From positions 724,001-788,000 of the forward strand of contig QRFJ01000295.1 in assembly GCA_006176705.1 (NCBI GenBank): DNA of 64,000 nt, read 5' to 3'. The DNA comes from Cocos nucifera (Eukaryota; Streptophyta; Magnoliopsida; Arecales; Arecaceae). Of the stretch, positions 36,744 to 49,148 are shown in pieces. Position 1 is the first letter of the stretch. Every line of letters begins with the position of its first letter. Under the pieces are notes generated by a model. That model was given only the letters and a program-made list of their open reading frames with translations. It ran no database searches and was not told the origin of the DNA. The position numbers and the translations under genes are program-made.

Positions 36744-37187
36744 TTACTTATTATTTTTAATTAATTATTGATATAATATTAATTAATTATTAAATAGATT
36801 ATAAATTAACTAGTTAATAATTTATTTTATATTTATTATAATTTAAATTAAATTAAAATTAAATATTTATATAATTATAAATTATAATGATTATAAGTTT
36901 ATATATTGTTTACTTATTTAGTATAAATTAGTGTTATAAATTGATAATAGTAATAATTTTTTTTAAAGAATAGTTTAGTAAAAATATTATATAAATATTA
37001 TCTATCCATCCTTTCATTCCTCCTATACCAAACAAAGGAATGAATCACTTTTATCCATCATTTCATGTTTCACCAAATATATGAAAGGATGGATGGATCT
37101 CTCATCCATCCTCTCTCAGATCCATCCATCCTCTCTCTCATCCATGCATCATTTCTTCAATCCATCCTTCGTACCAAACAAAGCATT

Positions 37188-37760
37188 AATATTGAGCTAT
37201 CTCTCATCTCTAGCTACGACACCAACCCCATCCCCGCTTCCTCCCCAGCTATGTTGCCAACGCCATTCCCTCTTCCTCTCGCTTGTCTTTGGCCATGGAT
37301 GGATCTTCTCTCTTTCTTCTTTTACTTTGAAATCTTTTCTTTTGATCCAGCAGTGGAGGTAAAGACAGAGGTAGATGCATTTGGCCGAGTGGAGACAGCT
37401 GTGGAAGCTGCAATCCTGGAGGTGAGAATGAAGCAGGTAGGGCCCGTGGGACTAGAAAAAGTTTTCCTATCTATCTCTCTCATTTCTTCTATTTTCGAAA
37501 GAAAAGAAAATGAACTAAATATATTTTTAAATATCAAAAAATAAAAAATAAAATTTATATTTTTTTTATTTTAGAAAAAAATGACAAGAAGACTTTAAAC
37601 AAAAATCTTTCTTTTTTTATATAATGTTTTATTTGATAATGAAAAAAAGATCATATCGGTCTCGTATGTACAACCAATTAAATTAGAAAATAAAATGATA
37701 GATATGTCCATAAACCTCATGAATACTTCGTAGAATCTCTTAAAGAAACACTCAGCTCAC
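37188..37760. other. Intergenic DNA, no supported gene
   Basis: Open readings at 37065-37544 begin inside the GGATGGAT-rich end of the fold-back element and match no family I recognise. The rest is AT-rich. Confidence 0.45.
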
Positions 37761-37769
37761 TAGATGTCA

Positions 37770-38260
37770 CATAGAAGCAAGTGAGTTGTCAAAGACCCCT
37801 TGGTCCCCCTCCAACTCTAGATCCATGATAATAGTAGAATTATCCTCGATGACTTATAGTCGGTTCTCCACACCTACTTTCCATAGATGAATTTTGTTAG
37901 GCCACCCTCAATTCCACTCCATAATCCATAAATCCAAAAATTTAAAATCTAACATCCTCCTATTGCTATGAACATGGAATTGGGGCCTCGGATGACAAAC
38001 ACCATATTGTTTATGCTACTATCATCCAACACACTACCATCGAAATTAACTTTGAAGAAGCTTGAGGGTGGAGCCTCCTAGATGATATAAATCAATTGGG
38101 TGGCTTCAAGAGCAAATAAGGAAATATATATGTCTTGCACTACTGTAGTATGAATAATCCAATCATGGCTCTCTCCAGTACAAGTCTCGCAAATTGTCTG
38201 CTTCCCTCAAATGTGGCAGTATTATTGGCAAGCCAAATATTATAGGTGATGTTCCCAGTC
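37770..38260 (-). pseudogene. LINE relic: RNase H end of a non-LTR reverse transcriptase
   Basis: The minus strand reads NIWLANNTATFEGSRQFARL, then after a gap FKVNFDGSVLDDSSINNMVF and VIRGPNSMFIAIGG, then RIILLLSWI. K-V-N-F-D-G-S starts the RNase H-like domain found at the C-terminus of plant LINE and related ORF2 proteins. Stops occur between the blocks. No poly-A end or ORF1 was found nearby, so this is a 5'-truncated or eroded fragment. Confidence 0.65.
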
Positions 38261-38690
38261 CTGATACCCTAGGGTTTGGTTGTCTCATTATCCATGCTCT
38301 CCTGCACTATCTAAAGGAAAGTCTGATCTAGTGCCATCGTCTGAAGGGGGCTTAGGGGTAATCGACCATCCTCCAAACCTATCTCGTCCATATGTACGTA
38401 CTAAAATAAGATGTGCTCAAGAGTCTCCAATGATGGTGGAGTCATCCAACAAAATATACTTTTTAATGGATGCATGCCTCAATCCAAGCTTAATAGAATG
38501 TAACTTGACAAATCCAAGCCTTGACCGTGGATAAGGATCAGCAGTTCAAATCTAGAACTATAAATTTTGATCTAGTACCTTTTTTGGGGAATTTGACTGA
38601 TCTAGTAGGAATAAGTAAATAGAGAGAAATATGCTATGATGACGCCTTTTAGTTTTATTGATCTTTATCTACTATACCTATCATGGTGCA

Positions 38691-39743
38691 TAGGAGTGGC
38701 AATTTTTTTCAATCCGATATATATCCGATCTGAATGGGATGAATTTTATCTAATCTGATTAAGAGATGAGGTGGATATAGATTTTAGAAAAAAACATTCA
38801 AAGTGGGTTTGGATTGGATACGAATAATGATATGTCCCATCTCGAAGCCATTCTAATAATCTTTTTTTATTTAAATAAATATATATATATTTATATATAA
38901 TTTACATCAAAATATTTAAAACCCACACCCCTCTCCCCCCCTCTCTCTCTTGTTTACATCATCCCCCTCCCTCCCATTCGGTGATCCGGCCACCTGACAC
39001 CCAAGTAGTATTGCACTGCTATGGCGGTCTAGCAGCCAGCAGGTCCCCATTCCCCTCCTCCCCCCTCTCTCTCTCTCTCTCTTATTTACATCATAACCTG
39101 CCTCCTCCACCCCCCCCTAGCGGTGGTGGCCCGATCGACAAAACTCTATCTATCGTCTAAGCTTCTTTATTTGGCCGCTCTAAGCCTCCCACTTGATTGG
39201 AACTATTGAGGATGGAAAAACCAGAGGGAGGAGAAAACATAGGAAAAATCAATGGAAAAAAGGAAAGATGGAAAAAAGTGAAAGGTAAGAACTTTCCCCA
39301 CATAGATCGATCTCTCTCTATTTTTTTTCCCCCCGCTTTCTTTTCATTTCATTCTCTTTTACGGAGATTTGTGAGGAAGGAGAGCACCTGAGGGAGATCG
39401 GAGGAGTTTTTAGGTTTTGATTGGGGCGTTTTGTCTAGCATATAGGATTTTGTGCGAGTTGTGGCGGTATGAGTTGGTCCCTTGAGGTTTTGAGAGCTTA
39501 ATGTTGGTGGAAGAATGATATATTATAGGGTTTGGAGATGGCTGGATGCTGTGTGTGTGGGGGGGGGGGGGGAGGGAGACTAATTTGGATATATCCAATT
39601 CGATTCAATCCGTTCTTGGAGCCCGATCCGACCCGACCTGAGATGGATATGGAGTGGGTACAAATATGATTTTTTTTACTTATAGAATGGGTGCGGGTAT
39701 AGACCAATTCAATTCATATCTGATCCGTTGCCATCTCTAGTAG
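38691..39743. mobile_element. TIR-ended non-autonomous repeat, ~1.05 kb
   Basis: The left end TAGGAGTGGCAA and the inverted right end TAGAGATGGCAA match at 10 of 12 bases. Next to each lie ATCCGATATATATCCGATC and its inverted relatives (GGATCAGATATGAATTGAAT), giving longer imperfect pairing. The middle has a duplicated CCCCTCTCTCTCT...TTTACATCAT block (about 38940 and 39060) and a G14 run at 39559-39572. No transposase was seen. The superfamily is undetermined. Confidence 0.5.
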
Positions 39744-39869
39744 TATAGAAGGGAGGACATTAGTAGTTTTATATAAGTTGTAAATCAAGGGGGACTCAGC
39801 TGGTTTATATAGAAAAGGATTATCTTAACCACGTGAGGCATTTTTTGTAGGGTAAAATCGTGAGGCCCA

Positions 39870-40200
39870 TGAGCTTGAATGGACAATATCCCATATGTCG
39901 AGCCATGAGCTCTTGGCCATAATAGCACATCAAATAGAGAACCATATCTACAATCGTAGGGCTCCTTCCACCCATGTACAGTCTGTGATAAAATAAGGAG
40001 AGCACCTCTGCTCTGCTATAAATCAGAATAGATAATATCTCACATGTCGAGTCATGAGTCTTTGGTCATAACAATATTAATCTTTTGTCCATATACAGTC
40101 GGTGATAAAAATAAGAAAAAGGGCATCTCCACTCTCCTATGAATTAGAGTGGATCATATCTCATATGCCGAATCATAAGTTTTTGGTCGAAACAACACAA
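39870..40200. repeat. Three degenerate tandem units of ~130-145 bp
   Basis: The words ATATC(C/T)CA(C/T)ATG(T/C)CGAG, CATGAG(C/T)(T/C)(C/T)TTGG and CAGT(C/G)(T/G)GTGATAAAA recur at about 39886, 40031 and 40158 in the same order. Units are diverged. No coding content is visible. Confidence 0.65.
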
Positions 40201-40387
40201 ATCCTGACTTATAGTATATGAAAGCAGAGTTCTAACCACTTGGAGGTTGAACTGAGACGTTCAATTTTGGACCACAGGCCATTCATGTTTCCTTTCGACA
40301 TTTGCGCATGATGTCCTGGAGCAAGAGAATGTACTACCTATTTTGGGTATCGTTGCTTGCATTGATTTATGCTTCTTACCGTCATGT

Positions 40388-40454
40388 TGGGCCCTTTCCA
40401 CTGGGCTTCCATACTCATGGGTTCTAGACCCTAGAGAGCCCACTCTGCGGCCCA
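40388..40454 (+). promoter_or_regulatory. Cluster of site II (TGGGCY) motifs upstream of RPAP3 homologue
   Basis: TGGGCCC at 40388, TGGGCT at 40402, AGCCCA at 40437 and GGCCCA at 40449 lie 120-190 bp before the start codon. Four TGGGCY copies in 70 bp on both strands is a pattern known from promoters of broadly expressed plant genes. Confidence 0.6.
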
Positions 40455-40576
40455 ACACTCACCGTGTCAAGATCCCCAGCCAGGCTTCACCGCCAAACCC
40501 CCCATCATTTCGTCGAAGTCTCGAAGAATCCAGACGCAAAGCGAGACCGCAGCTCGTCTCCCACTTGGAGGAATCC

Positions 40577-43500
40577 ATGGCAGGGGTTTCAAGAAAGCCC
40601 GACCGAGATCGCTCCCTTGTAAATTCTACACTCCAACCCCCTCTGTTCCTCTTTTTATTTTATATTTGGATGGTTGCTTTGTTTCTTTTACGTGTTTAAT
40701 GCGTATGGGTTTCAATTCATCACTGTTAATTCGGCTAAGTTTTGCAATTTTTCCTGTTAAATCCTGACCAAAATCACCCCCAAATGGATGAGATAGTTCT
40801 CGTGGGTTGGTTTTTAATGTTGTTTTGATGACCAATTTTATGGTCTTAGTATAAAGGAAAGATTACATTTAGATTGCGACCGAAGTTTACTGAGTACGAG
40901 AACATGAAAATACTCATTTATTGGGATTATGAAATTAGAGGACTGTTTCCAAAAAAGTTTCCTTTTTGATTTCTTTTCTTCTTCGTCTTCTTCTTTATTT
41001 AAATAATGAGGAGGAGCTTTATGGATTCCTGAATGATCTACAAGGCTGGGAGCACCAGCTTAAGGAGAAAGATCAGAGAATGAAGGGTCAGTCCCATGTG
41101 AGTAGTAGACCCGTAAATTGATTGCAATGTCTTTTCTTTTTATTCGATTCTTCCTATGCTTCAATTTCAATTATAATGTGTGGCAAGCAACTGCTTCTTT
41201 TCCTGTGTTCTGTTTAATTGAAACTACTAAATTTGAAGTGGATTTTTGCGGCTGTCAAGGATGTTCTTGTTAAAGTTGAAGCTAAACTGTATATATCACG
41301 TCTCTTTTTTTTCTTCTTTTCTTTAAAGAAAATCTATACATCAGAGAATAATGATGCATCAGCTTAAATTTGTTAAATAACAACGAGAAAATGTTTTGTA
41401 ATTGAAATCATTTTCAGGACCACCTTGATTTTTGAGATTGATCCCTTACAATTGGGAGCTGAAAATACATGCCTACCTAGCACCAGTAAGAAAATTGATG
41501 TGTTTGCGGAATAACCAAATTATACGCTGCATAGCATTTGCTTGTGCAGCATCATGGTGCACCAGCTTGGGCCATAAAATTGAGGCTAAATCATGTCTCG
41601 TGCAATGCCTGGTTAATTGAGCTAAAAGAAACCATTTTCTGGGAATGTTTTAGCACTCTAAATCTTAAACACCTTCATCCATAAAGAATGGAGTGACTGT
41701 TAATTACTGTTTTCCTATTGTTAGATCAATGATATGTTATGCATTTTTTACGAAGATGAATCATAGCAGTGGTAAGCACATTCATTTAAGACCAATTAAG
41801 GTCTATATAAGTGGTCTGCCTTGCTGCTTGGGTTGTTTCATGCCCATGTACCTTAGAAGCAAGAGTAGCTTTTAATGCTCTAGATTTTGACTGGTGGTTT
41901 GAACAAGGAATGCTGTACTTATGTCACCATTGTTTTTAGGTTGGTTTTCCCAGAGAACGAGGTGAGTCAAGGCAGCAACCTCTAAATGTTTTTGCTATAC
42001 AAACAACTCTAATCTAGTTTTATTTTATCTTTCTCCTTTAATGGCAATGATAGAAACTTGTCATAATCAACTCTCAAGGCCTGTGCAAAACACTGAACAA
42101 ATGTGGTATTCCTGAAAATGCCTATTGCTGTGTTTAGTTTCATTGTAAAATTAATTACTATCTTAAGCAACAAGGTATCTCATGCTTTTTAAGCTTCTGA
42201 ACCTATGTTGTCATTAATAGACATCAATTGCCAATCATCCTAAATGTTTATTTTCATCAAACACTGTCTTTTTATTCATATCCATTACTTTGGCCTTCTC
42301 CTCATCTTTTCTAATTGGTTAACCAAAACCAGAAACTTCACCACAGTGAGGTATGAATAAGGAGTTGATACGTGATGGCATTGAATCTTTTTTGCATTCT
42401 CAAAAATACCTTCTTGTGAGGCAGTGCTGCTTGTACTTTGACTCCCCATGTTGTTTGAATTGGGGGAAAAAGCTTTGATTGTGTTCTGATAATAAAACTA
42501 AACTAATTAGAATGTAGTAGTGTTTAAATGCAATTTCTCTGTGCATGACATCTTCCCACAAATTCAAATGGTAGATCATCACTCATTCTATTATCTGAAT
42601 AATACTGGGTACAGTGTCTTGTTTAAGTTGACATTTAAAATAATGCAATGTTTCTTCTTGAAGGCATCCTTGAGGAGTGCTGGAAAGGTTGATGAACATA
42701 AAGGACCTCTGAAAAAGGTTCCTGCAGATGAAGTTAAGAATAAAAGCAGTGCTGTTTCAGAAGTTTCTTCCAGAAACCTTGATGAACGATACAATTATTT
42801 GAAATATCCAGATGCAATCAGCCATATGTCTAGCAACTTCTCCAGTGAGGAAAGATTACCTGATGCGGCTTCAGAAAAAGAGCTTGTAGGCATAAATAGT
42901 TTGACTATCTGTTGTTATGGTCTCCATTCTATGATATAGCTACTTTATCTGGAGCAAAACTGATTGCTTCAGTTCCTGTTTCCAGGGCAATGAGTATTTT
43001 AAGCAAAAAAAGTTCCTTGAAGCTATTGAGTGTTACTCAAGAAGCATTGCTTTATCCCCCACGTCAGTTGCTTTTGCAAATAGAGCTATGGCATATCTCA
43101 AACTTAAAAGGCAAGGTTTACTTGACTTCCATCTTGTAATGTTAGTGTCTGATGTTTAGAACCACATGTTACCTTTTGACTTAGGATTCATGATGTACTT
43201 CTTATATACTTGTTTATCTAAACAGTCAATAGACAAAAAAGATCTTATTCGTTGGGGAAAATATGCCTTTCCATAATAAAACACAAATGTAAAAACTTCT
43301 ATTGCCTAGTAACTATTCTTCACTGATCAAGCATTTCATTTCAAAACATTTTTTTTTCCTGAATCGAATATTATTGTGGAATTCACTAATCTGTGACTAG
43401 AAGATCAGGTCATTTCAGGAGTATAGTTTCTGAAATTTTTTGTGGTATGGCGAGCTAGTGTTTGATTCTCATGTTCTTTGAGATGCTAGGCTGATTATAA

Positions 43501-46500
43501 TTTGTTGTCTTACAGGGGACAATGATAGTCATGTCATAATGTCCATCTCACTGTGAATAGCCTTGAGTAACAACTCTTTGAGTAATCATAAGAACTAAAG
43601 AATCCAAGGAACAGCATTGTGGCTTATCATCATGTATCTATGATTATATGAATTCTTAGGGAATATAAATTCCTTCCATCAATGAGAGTATAAATCTAGT
43701 TTCCTGCATGCATTATGTCCTTGTGGTTTGGTTTCTGATTGCCTTTGAACGCTTTAAATATGTTCTTTAGATTTGAAGAGGCTGAGAATGACTGCACTGA
43801 GGCCTTAAATTTAGATGATCGCTACGTTAAAGCATACTCACGTCGAGCTACAGCCAGGAAAGAACTTGGAAAACTTATAGCATCCATGGAAGGTATGTTA
43901 GGTTCACATTTGATCTCTTAATACGTGAAGCCCAATTTGTGCAAATAAAATTTCAGCATCCTGTCTGTTGGCTGGTGATATCCATTTTTTGATCACAGAT
44001 TCTGAGTTTGCCATGAGACTTGAGCCTAATAATCAAGAGCTTAGGAAGCAGTATACTGAGACGAAGGCATTGTATGAGAAGGTGAGTGCTTTTGTTTACA
44101 TTGTAAGTTTGTAACTTTATCATGTTGATGTTTTCCATATCTGGCTTATAGAACTATCTCCATAAAATGTTAAATACACTTCTGTGTCTCCTAAGTAATT
44201 TAACCATGATAAGACTTTACATTATCTGGCCTGTGTTTCTTTTGTATTGGCATCTAATGCATACCCATGTTCTTATTAATGTTTATCTTTAAGCACCAGA
44301 GGATTAGATCAAATTGAGTTGTACCAAGGTTGTAAGCTCAGTTGGTCTCTTAGCAAGGTATAATTTGTAGTCAGTCCATATATTTGGAGATAAGAAGATA
44401 TTGCCAATTGCTTTATACTCTTCCAAAACACATGCAGACATTGCCCTCTTAGCATTGCACATGCATGCAAGCATGCAAACATATACACACATTCATATAG
44501 ATACATGCATATTTACTTAACTAACAAGTCTCCCAATTTTATCCATATGCCTTTGTTTATTTATCACCTAGGAATTTGGGAAGGTTTTTTAGCATGTTAA
44601 TTTAAATATACCGAAATGGGAAATTGGTATGAAAATTTCTGGACCCTTAAAAACTCTATGGAAGGAATCCAAGGAGTAGGTATTTGAGAAATGGGATCAA
44701 AAAATGCTTGCGGTGATTATTCAGACCCTAGTAATGCTCAAAATGCGGTAGCAGCTGTGTATGGAACCCAAACTAAAGGGTACCAAGAAAATGATCTGGA
44801 TATTTCTTTGATGTCTATTTGTGCTGATGACTTTTATAATCTGTAAATGGAGAAATACAATTCATGAACTGCTTGTAGTATTTCCAATGGATGAAACAGG
44901 AGTTACATGGTTAAACTAAAGTATTTTGATTAGTGGTGTCTTCTCACCCTCATATATAATAAAGTTTACATGCCATTAGGTATCCTGCTTCCAGTATAGC
45001 TTACCCACATGGGTCCATGTTTTCCTAATCACCTGTTACTGCATTCCTTATAAATCTCTATCTGAGTGATTAATTAATTTAAATAAAGAAATAAGATATC
45101 ATGTTTACTGTTTCTCATTATCATTGGATTTTCTAAATTGTTGGCTCTTTGCAGGGCAGCAAAGGGAAAACACAGGATCAGCCTTTGATTGGTGTGAAGG
45201 ATACAGATAGCAGAAGTACTGAAAAGCAGATCAGAGAACATTTATTGGATGAATCAAGGGAAGGTGCAGGACAAAGTTCCAATAATGCCATTACCAAGGT
45301 ATATTAGAAGCATGGTTAAGATTTAGATGATGAACTATCCTGCTGGTTTTGAAAAATGTGGACCTTGGTTGACTATTGTTCTCTCATAGGCATGCTCTCT
45401 CTTCTTTTATCTCTCACCTTTCTCTTGCTTTGTCACTTGGGCTTCTCTGCTTATAATCTTTCCTCTCCCTTCTCTCCCACTTGGTTGGTGCAGCTGTTGG
45501 CAGCATCATTCTTGGTATCCTTTCTCCTTCATCTGTCAGACCATCCATCTATTTCTCCCCCTTTTTGATGTCGACTGGTTTAAAATGCTACTCAGTTTCT
45601 GTCTCAAGATCTTCCATGAGGGTGGTGTGAGCATTAGTAATCTCCCCTGCCACCTGTTATCTGTTACTGTGCACACACCTGCTGTCTAGCCTGACATGCT
45701 CCTTTGTCTAATTTGTTCTTACACCTTCCTTCCTAATCCTTTCACTTGCCCTCCTCCATCTAATCCTTCCTCCTTATCATTGTCTGTACTGTATATTGTA
45801 TAATTTGTATAATTTTTTTATAAATTTCTCATGAAAAATTTCTGGAATTTCTCTTATGTTCTGGTAACATTATGCAACTCAAACAGAAAGATCAAGTAGT
45901 TGGCCGCAAACGTGAGCTGAAGGCATCAATGCAGGATCTTGCATCCCGTGCTGCTTCTCGAGTGATGGCCACTGCTGGTAAAAGTATTACAGCACCAAAG
46001 ACTGCTTATGAATTCGAGGTTTCTTGGAGGGCACTTTCTGATGATTATGCTCTGCAAACTCAGCTGCTGAAGGTTTGTCCTTTTTCCTGTTTACATTCCA
46101 TCTACAAACATATTTCACATATTGATGTATGTTTCTGCTATTGCCTATTTTTGACTTCTATCATCAGACAATCCCACCAGCTACTCTCCCACATATATTT
46201 AAAAATGCACTATCTTCTCCAATTCTGATGGATATCATCAAGTGCACCACCACATTTTTCAAGTAAGTATTTTCTTTATTACTTGTGATGTAAAGCTCTA
46301 CTACTTGTCCACATGTTATTAATTAATAAAATTTCTGCATTCATTCCAGGGAAGACCCTGAATTGGCTGTTAGTATTTTAGATAATTTGGCCAAAGTTCC
46401 TCGATTTGACATGATAGTCATGTGCCTGTCAGCTATGGATCGTTCTGGTAATTATTCCCCACCACCCTTCTTTTGCAATGTTAAGTACCATGACGTGCTA

Positions 46501-49148
46501 TAAACTTAAGGATCCTAGCTTTTTATAATCTCTCTTAATTAATTGTTCTGCTGTCAAGGAACTGACATGCCAAGACATGCTTGAAACTCCAAATAGCACT
46601 ATATTGCATGCTTATCTGAATCACATGTCTAGGCAGTTTGTGTTTCCATGAACATGGTTAAACTTAATACTTTTATCTTTTATTTAGTGTGTTCTTATTT
46701 CGTCTATGCATTTTACTCATGGTGTCCATGTTCACGATACTTTAAGAGTATGCAAATCATCCTAGAGATGGTTTAATTCGTGGTCCAGACCTTATCCATT
46801 TTGAAGGTTGAGTTCTGCAATGCTCTAGGTTGCACTTTTGGGTATTCAGAGAAAAACCATTAGTTCTTGATTCATGACATAGATAACTAGACTGTTCTTC
46901 GAAGGTTAATTTTGTGCCAAGGGCAGAGCCTAGAATCATCCTTTGGGGGGCCAAGTTAATTGAGATTTGAGCATAACCAGGATTAGAATTCTAAACTTTT
47001 TATTTGATCATAATGAAGAGTTGAATGAACCTAAGTCAAGAACATCTGATGCTACAATCTACATGTATGATGTTATCACAAACTGAAATTTTGTTAAATG
47101 TTGTTACTTTATTTCTTCTTCTTAAAAAAAAAAAAAACTGATTTGCATACATCCATACATACAAATATATACATACGCATGCATGCATTCATGCATTCAC
47201 GCACAAGTAACATGGGGCCTTAGAGAAAGCATATAGCATGACAGTACTTAGTTAATATTGCATTCTGTATTTATCTAAAAGAGAAAGAAAAAAAAAAAAT
47301 CTTACCAAATAGAGGGAAAAAAGGCAGCACAAGGTACACATCTTTCTCGACAAAGTCTTGACATCTTAGTGCAAGAAACATGAGGAGATTAGAGACAAGA
47401 GAGGCAGGTGTGAGGGAGCTAGCTGGGTGAAGGGAAAAGATCTGGTGACACAAGTCACATCAAAAGTGGATGTATAGCCCTGTTTTTATCTTTCCTATTG
47501 CATCATTTTAAGTTGCTAAGAGGAGAGTAGGACTGCTCCACATCAGCTTTTTAACCATTTATGTGAGATTATTGTTTTGTGCTGGCATTATTTTAGGAGG
47601 AGTTGTAGGAAGAAGGGGGGGGGGGGCATCTAAAGTCTAAAGAAAGGAGAATATAGCATAATTGAAGAGCCACAGACGGTTACGTGTTTGGAGGGGCTGA
47701 CCAATCCAAAATTTGAAATATTTTGAGCTATATGGAGGGCCAAATTAATGGGTATCCTTTTGAGTATGCCAGAGTGCTAGGGTGACGCTCACTTGGCTCT
47801 GCCTCTGTTTGGTGCAGACAAAAAGTGCAGCTTAGGTGAATCATAATTTGTTAGGTAACAAGCGTCTTGGGGAGCTCTTATTCAGAAATAATAAACCTGC
47901 ATAACCATCCACCAAGATGTTTGAGCTTATAATTGTTAGAGCTTTTTGTAACCGAGCCTACCTGTGAATTGTGATGAACCTAACCTACCAGGATTTGCCA
48001 AATCAGCCCGAACCGGATGGTTTGGTGCTTGCCGAACCATATTGGCAGCTAACCAATGCGGTTCGGGTGTTCGATTGGCGAAAATGGAGCAAGGGAGAAG
48101 GAAAGAGAAGAAGAGAGAGAGAGGGGGAGGGAAGAAGAGGGGTAGGTCGGTGATGGCTTGTCGAGGCCTCTAGGTCTCCGCAGTCTTCCACAAGAAAAAT
48201 TAAGAGAGAGAGGGAAAGGGAGGGGAGAGGAGAAGGGGAAGACGGTGGGGAGGCCGTTGGACGGCCCAACCCCCCCTCCCTTGGATGACCACCATTGGTT
48301 CGAAACATTGACTTCATTGTATATTGGATTTTTTTAAAAATTCAACAAATCAGGGGTGAAGCTCCTGTTTCGAACCCACGGTAGCCTTGGGGGGTGTTTG
48401 GGTGGCCTCCCCGCCGTCTTCCCCTCCCTCTTCTCTTCTCCATTCCTCCCCTCTTTGTCTCTCTCCTCAGTTTCTCTTGCAGAGGATTGTAGAGTCCGAG
48501 AGGCCTCTGCAACCCTCCAGTGGCCATTGCAGGCGTCTCCGCTAGCCTCCCGTTCCTCTCCTCCCTCTTCCCTTCTCTGTTTATCTCTCTTTTCCTTTCC
48601 AGTTCATTCCCTGTTTTTGTATCGGTTTGGGTCTGATAAAGGGGTGTACCATCAGTCGGCTGGCATGGGATCCGATTTCTAGTCGCCGATTTTTGTAACC
48701 TACAATTACAATCTTTTTGCTTGATGATTGTATTGCAGCTCTTAAAAGAGCCAGCGAACATAAAATCTAGATGGATGTGTAAATTTTAAGTGTTATGTTG
48801 TGATCACTCTGCATTCTGAGAGATTCAAAGTACCTTTGTTTTTTTTGTGGTTTCCACTGCTCTTTGACGAAGTATGGAAGTATGTCTCGAGCTGAAGAGT
48901 AACTAGAAATGAAGAATTATGTGTGCAAAGAACTGATGATTCTTAATGTTGGTGAATTCTACATGAAAAACATCGAGGCTAACCGTTGCTTATTGCTTCC
49001 AACAGAACTCCGGCGGATATGGGAGGAAGTGTTCTCCAGTGCGGACATTGCAGCGAATCACATGGAAACACTCAATCAACTTTGTTCGAGATACTGCTCC
49101 GGAGACTGGCAGGATCACATACATGGATCAAATGGTTGGCCTAAATAG
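40577..49148 (+). CDS. RPAP3: RPAP3-like TPR co-chaperone, 11 coding exons, 448 aa
   Basis: Coding exons: 40577-40618, 41011-41097, 42664-42885, 42986-43110, 43771-43892, 43999-44081, 45155-45298, 45887-46072, 46168-46262, 46350-46447, 49006-49148 (1347 nt, phases consistent). The N-terminus has EELYGFLNDLQGWEHQLKEK, the RPAP3 start block. A TPR domain covers about residues 118-227 (GNEYFKQKKFLEAIECYSRS, AYSRRATARKELGKL). A C-terminal RPAP3_C domain follows at about 314-415 (AYEFEVSWRALSDDY, LRRIWEEVFSS). Family members bind HSP90 through the TPR and work with the R2TP complex to assemble RNA polymerase II and PIKK kinases. The intron after exon 4 has a GC donor. The acceptor of exon 2 could lie one codon later. 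Confidence 0.92.
46448..49005 (+). other. Last intron of the RPAP3 homologue with repeat insertions
   Basis: This 2.6 kb intron is much larger than most others in the gene. It contains an A13 run (47125-47137), a G10 run (47617-47626) and the long inverted repeat at 47990-48680. No extra exon is needed: phases on either side agree. Confidence 0.7.
47990..48680. repeat. Long imperfect inverted repeat (hairpin) in RPAP3 intron
   Basis: The left arm (about 48080-48315) includes GGGGAAGACGGTGGGGAGGC, a CCC-rich block and TTGGTTCGAAACATTGACTT. The right arm (about 48355-48620) carries the inverse of these: CTCCTGTTTCGAACCCACGG, GGTGGCCTCCCCGCCGTCTT and CCCCTCCCTCTTCTC. The spacer is about 40-50 bp. 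Purine-rich GAGAGGGA tracts on the left pair with CTCTCTTTTC tracts on the right, and CGAACC / GGTTTGGGT words near the outer ends suggest pairing across nearly the whole segment. It looks like a fold-back element. Confidence 0.8.

Larger units (their letters stand above)
30254..37187. mobile_element. Fold-back (MITE-like) element split by an LTR element
   Basis: The left end reads TTTGGTTGGGG followed by GATGGATGAGATTGAAAGGA. The right end, inverted, reads TTTGTTTGGTACGAAGGATG followed by repeated GGATGGAT words. Further inward copies of CCATCC and GGATGGAT and of TTTGGTT/ACCAAAC occur on both sides, then both halves become very AT-rich up to the LTR element at 30633-36743. This fits an old inverted-repeat element of several hundred bp that later received the insertion. 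Exact ends and its own target duplication are not resolved. Confidence 0.55.

Noticed and set aside
37065..37544. 159-codon plus-strand reading
   Set aside because: It begins in the GGATGGAT-rich end of a fold-back repeat and has no domain similarity.
41942..41964. Possible 22-nt mini-exon in the second intron of the RPAP3 homologue (TTTTTAG...GAG|GTGAGT)
   Set aside because: Inclusion would break the frame between exons that already join in phase.
48360..48385. tRNA T-loop-like GTTTCGAACCC
   Set aside because: It is part of the inverted repeat arm; no acceptor or anticodon stem could be matched around it.
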